From assembly GCA_021775715.1 (NCBI GenBank), contig JAJFHI010000322.1:1-9750 (forward strand): DNA of 9,750 bases, given 5' to 3'. Shown in pieces: positions 6,446 to 9,750 of the stretch. The notes below the pieces were generated by a model that worked only from the letters and a program-made list of their open reading frames with translations, searched no databases and was not told where the DNA came from. The position numbers were made by a program, and so were the translations under genes. The DNA is from Hyphomicrobiaceae bacterium. Its GTDB lineage: Bacteria > Pseudomonadota > Alphaproteobacteria > Rhizobiales > Hyphomicrobiaceae. Position 1 is the stretch's first letter. Every line of letters begins with the position of its first letter.

Positions 6446-6981
6446 TGGGGCTTGAGAAAACATCCCGCACGCTTTTGTTCTTGCGCCACGCCAAATCCGA
6501 TTGGGGAGATCTCGACCTCGACGACCACGGCCGACCACTGGCCCCACGTGGGGCCAAAGCTGCTCCAAAGATGGGCGCTTACATCGCGTCCAAGGGCTTT
6601 AAGCCCTCCCTCATTTTGTGTTCCGACGCCGTTCGCACGCGCGCTACTTGTGCCCTTGTCGTGCCCGAGCTCGGACAACCCGTGGCGCAGGTCGAAATAT
6701 TGGACGCGCTTTATTTGGCACCGCCCGTTACGATGCTAGATCTCATCCGCAACATCGACGACGGCCACGACACGGCAATGATCATTGCGCACAATCCTGG
6801 CATGCACGCCCTAGCCTTGACACTTACCCGCCACGGCGACAAAGCCGCCATCAAAGACATGTCGATGAAGTTTCCAACGGCCGCCTTGGCAGTGCTTTCG
6901 TTTGATTGCCCAAGCTGGAGTGACATCGGACCAGCAACAGGACGCCTCGACGATTTTCAAGTCCCTCGCGGGTTAAAATAA
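6445..6981 (+). CDS. SixA-type histidine phosphatase
   Basis: This 178-residue cytoplasmic protein belongs to the histidine phosphatase (phosphoglycerate mutase-like) superfamily, SixA branch. LLFLRHAKSDW (10-20) holds the RHA core, with Arg14 and the phospho-accepting His15. LDDHGRPLAPRGAKAAPKMG (25-44) is typical of SixA proteins, SDAVRTRAT (60-68) supplies Arg64, and IAHNPG (114-119) supplies the second catalytic His116. SixA enzymes remove phosphate from phosphohistidine domains or other small substrates; the target here is unknown. The ATG overlaps the trpE stop as TAATG, indicating translational coupling and a shared transcript. A weak hairpin plus six T residues overlaps its own stop. 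No known role in tryptophan synthesis is recorded for this family. Family assignment is firm and substrate is open, so I give no gene symbol. Confidence 0.93.
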   Translation: MGLEKTSRTLLFLRHAKSDWGDLDLDDHGRPLAPRGAKAAPKMGAYIASKGFKPSLILCSDAVRTRATCALVVPELGQPVAQVEILDALYLAPPVTMLDLIRNIDDGHDTAMIIAHNPGMHALALTLTRHGDKAAIKDMSMKFPTAALAVLSFDCPSWSDIGPATGRLDDFQVPRGLK

Positions 6982-6991
6982 AGCCTTTTTT
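6971..6991 (+). terminator. Weak terminator-like hairpin at the end of the phosphatase gene
   Basis: GGTT (6971-6974) and AGCC (6982-6985) pair around the stop codon, and TTTTTT (6986-6991) follows at once. The stem has only four pairs, one of them G-T, so termination would be partial at best. Confidence 0.25.
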
Positions 6992-7062
6992 GCCATAGTC
7001 TCCGCTGTTTTTTGGCCCCAAGTCCTCCTATATCTCGACCAGAGAGAGAGGGTGAACTCATC

Positions 7063-8298
7063 ATGCTCAAATCCAGCCAACAAGCACCATTGAAGCTTGA
7101 TCTCAACAGCCCAGCATTCATGCGCGATCCATTCCCGACTTTTCGCGACTTGCGTGCACGCGGCGACTTAGTGCGTCTGAAACTGCCGTTGATTGGCAAC
7201 GTCTGGATGACAACCACGCACGAAACAGCCACAGCACTATTGAAAGACAAGACCAACTTTGCGATGGATCCGCGCAATGCTGGACGGCGCAACGTCCCGG
7301 GTCTGCAATGGTGGATGCCAAAAAGCATTTCCACCCTGGCCAGCAACATGTTGACCAGCGACGAACCAAACCACCGGCGCCTCAGAGGTCTCGTCGACGA
7401 AGCATTTCACCGCCGTGGTATTGCAGAAATGAGCCCACGCATCGAGGAAATCGCAGATCAGCTGATCGACACGCTGGCGGCCAATGAACCCGTCGACTTG
7501 ATGGAGACTTTTGCACGCCCCTTTCCACTTGCCGTGATTTGCGAGGTCCTCGGACTTCCTGCGTCCGATCGGGCGATGTTCATGGCATCAAGCGCGAAGC
7601 TCACAACGGCATCATCGCCGGTCGGACTTATCAAAGCCCTACCCGGCATCAATCGACTGCTACGCTACCTGCGCACGCAATTCGATGCCGCGCGCAAGAG
7701 TCCAAGCTCGGGCCTCATCTCCGAACTCGTACGCGCGGAACAAGACGGCGACAAGCTGACAGAAGACGAATTGCTAGCGATGGTGTTTCTGCTGCTGATT
7801 GCAGGTCACGAAACCACCACGCATCTTGTCAGTGGCGGACTGTTGGCATTGTTGCAAAATCCAGATCAGAAGGCGCGGCTAATGGCCGAATGGGACCGCG
7901 AAGGCCTTGCGGTGGAAGAGCTACTGCGCTTTGTATCGCCTGTGCAAATGTCGAAACCCCGCACCGCCGTCCGCGACCAGACATTCGCAGGCGTTGAAAT
8001 CAAACGCGGTGATTTTGTCATGGCCTTTCTGGCGTCAGCCAACTCGGACCCTGCGCAATTTGAGGCACCTGAAACACTCGACATATTCCGCCAACCGAAC
8101 AAGCATCTGGGTTTTGGTGCAGGCATTCACTTCTGTCTCGGCATCCAGCTGGCACGCGCTGAGACGGCCATCGCCTTGCGCCGCCTGCTGACTCGTTATC
8201 CAAATTTGCGTTTGGCCTGCGACGAAACCGAGCTGGGCCACCACAGACGCCTCGGCCTCAGAGCTTTGCAAAATCTACCGATCATATTGGACGGTTAA
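7063..8298 (+). CDS. Cytochrome P450, soluble bacterial type
   Basis: The 411-residue product is a heme-thiolate monooxygenase with no membrane anchor, the length usual for bacterial P450s fed by a ferredoxin and its reductase. The I-helix oxygen-activation motif AGHETT is at 247-252 (Glu250, Thr251). The K-helix ExxR is EELLR with Glu286 and Arg289, followed by the PRT segment with Arg300. The heme loop FGAGIHFCLG (351-360) has Cys358 as the iron ligand, followed by LARAE. All key residues are present, so an active enzyme is likely; the substrate cannot be told from sequence. I start at ATG 7063 because AGGGTGA lies about 8 bases upstream; an in-frame TTG at 7012 adds 17 poorly conserved residues. 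No ferredoxin or reductase gene is in the window. It stands 81 bases after the phosphatase and 59 before trpG. Confidence 0.96.
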   Translation: MLKSSQQAPLKLDLNSPAFMRDPFPTFRDLRARGDLVRLKLPLIGNVWMTTTHETATALLKDKTNFAMDPRNAGRRNVPGLQWWMPKSISTLASNMLTSDEPNHRRLRGLVDEAFHRRGIAEMSPRIEEIADQLIDTLAANEPVDLMETFARPFPLAVICEVLGLPASDRAMFMASSAKLTTASSPVGLIKALPGINRLLRYLRTQFDAARKSPSSGLISELVRAEQDGDKLTEDELLAMVFLLLIAGHETTTHLVSGGLLALLQNPDQKARLMAEWDREGLAVEELLRFVSPVQMSKPRTAVRDQTFAGVEIKRGDFVMAFLASANSDPAQFEAPETLDIFRQPNKHLGFGAGIHFCLGIQLARAETAIALRRLLTRYPNLRLACDETELGHHRRLGLRALQNLPIILDG

Positions 8299-8320
8299 TC
8301 GCATCCCCGCCACCACACCC

Positions 8321-8349
8321 TTGACGCACCCGCTCCCCGCCCCTAATCC
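8321..8349 (+). promoter_or_regulatory. Candidate trpG promoter
   Basis: CTTGACG, a strong alphaproteobacterial -35 (TTGACG at 8321-8326), is followed after 17 bases by TAATCC (8344-8349), a poor -10. The expected transcript start, about 7 bases on, is near 8356, almost at the ATG (8358). The bases before trpG are C-rich with no Shine-Dalgarno sequence, which fits a leaderless or nearly leaderless message. The -10 weakness keeps confidence low. Confidence 0.35.
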
Positions 8350-8357
8350 TCACTGCC

Positions 8358-8975
8358 ATGCTCGTATTGATCGATAACTATGACAGCTTTACCTACAATC
8401 TCGTCCATTACCTGGGCGAGTTGGGGGCGGAGTGTGTTGTCCACCGTAACGACAAGATAACAACAGACGACGTCGTTGCACTGAAACCGCAGGCCATCGT
8501 TTTGTCGCCAGGGCCATGCACGCCAAATGAAGCTGGCATCTGTCTCGATCTCGTCAAGAAGGCGGGCGCGAAGATTCCGATGTTGGGCGTCTGCCTCGGC
8601 CACCAATCAATCGGCCAGGCTTACGGCGGTGTCGTCAAGCGTGCGCCGGTTCCCATGCACGGTAAACTGTCGCCAATCACGCATACAAACAAGGGCCTGT
8701 TCAAAGGCCTGCCGAAGACATTCGATATCACGCGCTACCACTCATTGATTGTCGAGCGCGAAACACTGCCCGAAGACTTCGAAATCACAGCCGAGACCAG
8801 CGACGGCATCATCATGGGGCTGCAACACAAAACACATCCTGTGCACGGCGTGCAGTTCCATCCCGAAAGCATCGCCTCACAACACGGCCACGGTTTGCTG
8901 GCAAACTTTTTGAAACTGGCTGGCTTCGAGCCGGGTGAAATCCCTGTTCTCAAAACGCAAGCGCCCGCAGCTTGA
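8358..8975 (+). CDS. trpG: Anthranilate synthase component II (glutamine amidotransferase)
   Basis: TrpG hydrolyses glutamine and channels ammonia to TrpE for anthranilate formation. The 205-residue product is a class I glutamine amidotransferase of normal length. It opens with MLVLIDNYDSFTYNLVHYLG. The oxyanion-hole segment SPGPCTPNEAG is at 50-60, the nucleophile Cys79 lies in GVCLGHQSIG, and His168 and Glu170 lie in VQFHPESI. The same family includes PabA, which can serve both anthranilate and aminodeoxychorismate synthases; trpD next door favours TrpG, but dual use is possible. The ATG matches the family N-terminus exactly, although no Shine-Dalgarno sequence precedes it. It is separated from trpE by the phosphatase and P450 genes, and trpD starts 17 bases after its stop. 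It is not fused to TrpE. Confidence 0.96.
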   Translation: MLVLIDNYDSFTYNLVHYLGELGAECVVHRNDKITTDDVVALKPQAIVLSPGPCTPNEAGICLDLVKKAGAKIPMLGVCLGHQSIGQAYGGVVKRAPVPMHGKLSPITHTNKGLFKGLPKTFDITRYHSLIVERETLPEDFEITAETSDGIIMGLQHKTHPVHGVQFHPESIASQHGHGLLANFLKLAGFEPGEIPVLKTQAPAA

Positions 8976-8992
8976 CCTGAGCGTGAGACCCA

Positions 8993-9750
8993 ATGACCGC
9001 AATGACGATCAAAGACCTGATGGCCAAACTGGCCGACGCTGAGACCCTGAGCCAACCGGAAATTGAATCGGCCTTGAACCTGTTGATGTCAGAAGACGCC
9101 GCACCCACACAAATGGCAGCCTTCCTTATGGCATTGCGCGTGCGTGGCGAAACAGTTGACGAGATTGCCGGCGCCGCTCAGATGCTGCGCAACCGCATGA
9201 CACCGGTCGCAGCGCCCGCAGGTACCGTTGACATTGTCGGCACCGGGGGCGACAGCCATGGCACCTACAACGTTTCAACCTGCGCAACGTTTGTCGCCGC
9301 CGGCGCCGGGCTGCAGGTCGCAAAGCATGGCAATCGATCGGTATCGTCAAAGTCTGGTGCATCGGATGTGTTGGCAGCTCTCGGTGTCAAACTTGACGTG
9401 TCGCCGGAGACTGTTGCCCGCGCCATCAAAGACATCGGCGTCGGGTTTATGTGGGCCCCGATGCATCATCCGGCGATGAAACACTGGGCAGCTATTCGTG
9501 CCGACCTTGGTGTGCGCACGCTCTTCAACCTGCTCGGCCCATTGTGCAACCCAGCCAATGTAAAGCGGCAGGTTGTCGGAGTGTTCGACAAGCGGTGGGT
9601 TGAACCCGTCGCGGAAGTTCTGCAGAAGCTAGGCTCTGAACATGCCTGGGTTGTGCATGGCAGCGATGGCATGGACGAACTGACAACAACCGGCAGCTCG
9701 TTTGTTGCCGAACTCAAGGATGGAAAAATCCGTAACTTTGAAATCGAACC
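8993..9750 (+). CDS. trpD: Anthranilate phosphoribosyltransferase (runs off right edge)
   Basis: TrpD transfers phosphoribose from PRPP to anthranilate, the second step of tryptophan synthesis. The first 252 codons are present, out of roughly 340 in the family. The helical N-terminal domain (about 1-75) leads into the PRPP-binding GTGGD in VDIVGTGGDSHGTYNVST (79-96). KHGNRSVSSKSGASDVL follows at about 110-126, then APMHHPAMKHWAAIRADLG and the conserved RTLFNLLGPLCNPA. WVVHGSDGMDELTTTG lies near residue 225. The frame is intact to the edge. The ATG at 8993-8995 is 17 bases after the trpG stop, with only a weak purine-rich stretch upstream, so coupling to trpG translation is likely. An in-frame ATG three codons later is an alternative start. 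Confidence 0.96.
   Translation, partial: MTAMTIKDLMAKLADAETLSQPEIESALNLLMSEDAAPTQMAAFLMALRVRGETVDEIAGAAQMLRNRMTPVAAPAGTVDIVGTGGDSHGTYNVSTCATFVAAGAGLQVAKHGNRSVSSKSGASDVLAALGVKLDVSPETVARAIKDIGVGFMWAPMHHPAMKHWAAIRADLGVRTLFNLLGPLCNPANVKRQVVGVFDKRWVEPVAEVLQKLGSEHAWVVHGSDGMDELTTTGSSFVAELKDGKIRNFEIE

Noticed and set aside
7012..7062. TTG start for the P450
   Set aside because: It adds 17 residues with no family similarity and lies in T-rich sequence, while ATG 7063 has a clear AGGGTGA upstream.
1..9750. Mobile elements, CRISPR arrays, toxin-antitoxin or phage genes, tRNAs
   Set aside because: No transposase, integrase, repeat-spacer pattern, terminal inverted repeats or tRNA T-arm signature was seen on either strand; the window is dominated by intact housekeeping genes.

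Overview
The window comes from an alphaproteobacterial chromosome of moderately high GC. The evidence is protein content and order: a tpiA – small gene – secG – pyrG run on the minus strand, with a PpiD-type chaperone gene and unfused trpE, trpG and trpD diverging on the plus strand. GANTC, the CcrM methylation site of this class, is scarce in the genes and concentrated in the gaps between them. The unfused trpE/trpG pair argues against Rhizobium- or Brucella-type genomes, which carry a fused TrpEG. Order and genus cannot be fixed from this stretch.

Left half, minus strand, read right to left from a 388-base divergent intergenic region: triosephosphate isomerase (tpiA, 2486-1722), an unrecognised exported 135-residue protein (1570-1163), the translocon subunit SecG (1014-598), then a clear rho-independent terminator (498-529), and the first 123 codons of CTP synthase (pyrG, from 371 and running off the left edge). 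The terminator makes pyrG a separate transcription unit.

Right half, plus strand: ppiD (2875-4767), a 94-base structured spacer, trpE from a GTG start (4862-6445), a SixA-type histidine phosphatase whose ATG overlaps the trpE stop (6445-6981), a cytochrome P450 (7063-8298), trpG (8358-8975), and the first 252 codons of trpD (from 8993, running off the right edge). TrpE plus TrpG make anthranilate from chorismate and glutamine, and TrpD adds the phosphoribosyl group, so the first two steps of tryptophan synthesis are present. The phosphatase and the P450 sit between the two anthranilate synthase subunits and have no known role in that pathway.

I see no mobile element, CRISPR array, tRNA or rRNA. 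Most of the window is conserved housekeeping sequence. The points worth attention are the sixA–P450 insertion in the trp locus, the possible short-leader promoter of trpG, the structured leaders before trpE and tpiA, the GANTC distribution, and the unrecognised exported protein. I found no convincing new multi-gene system.
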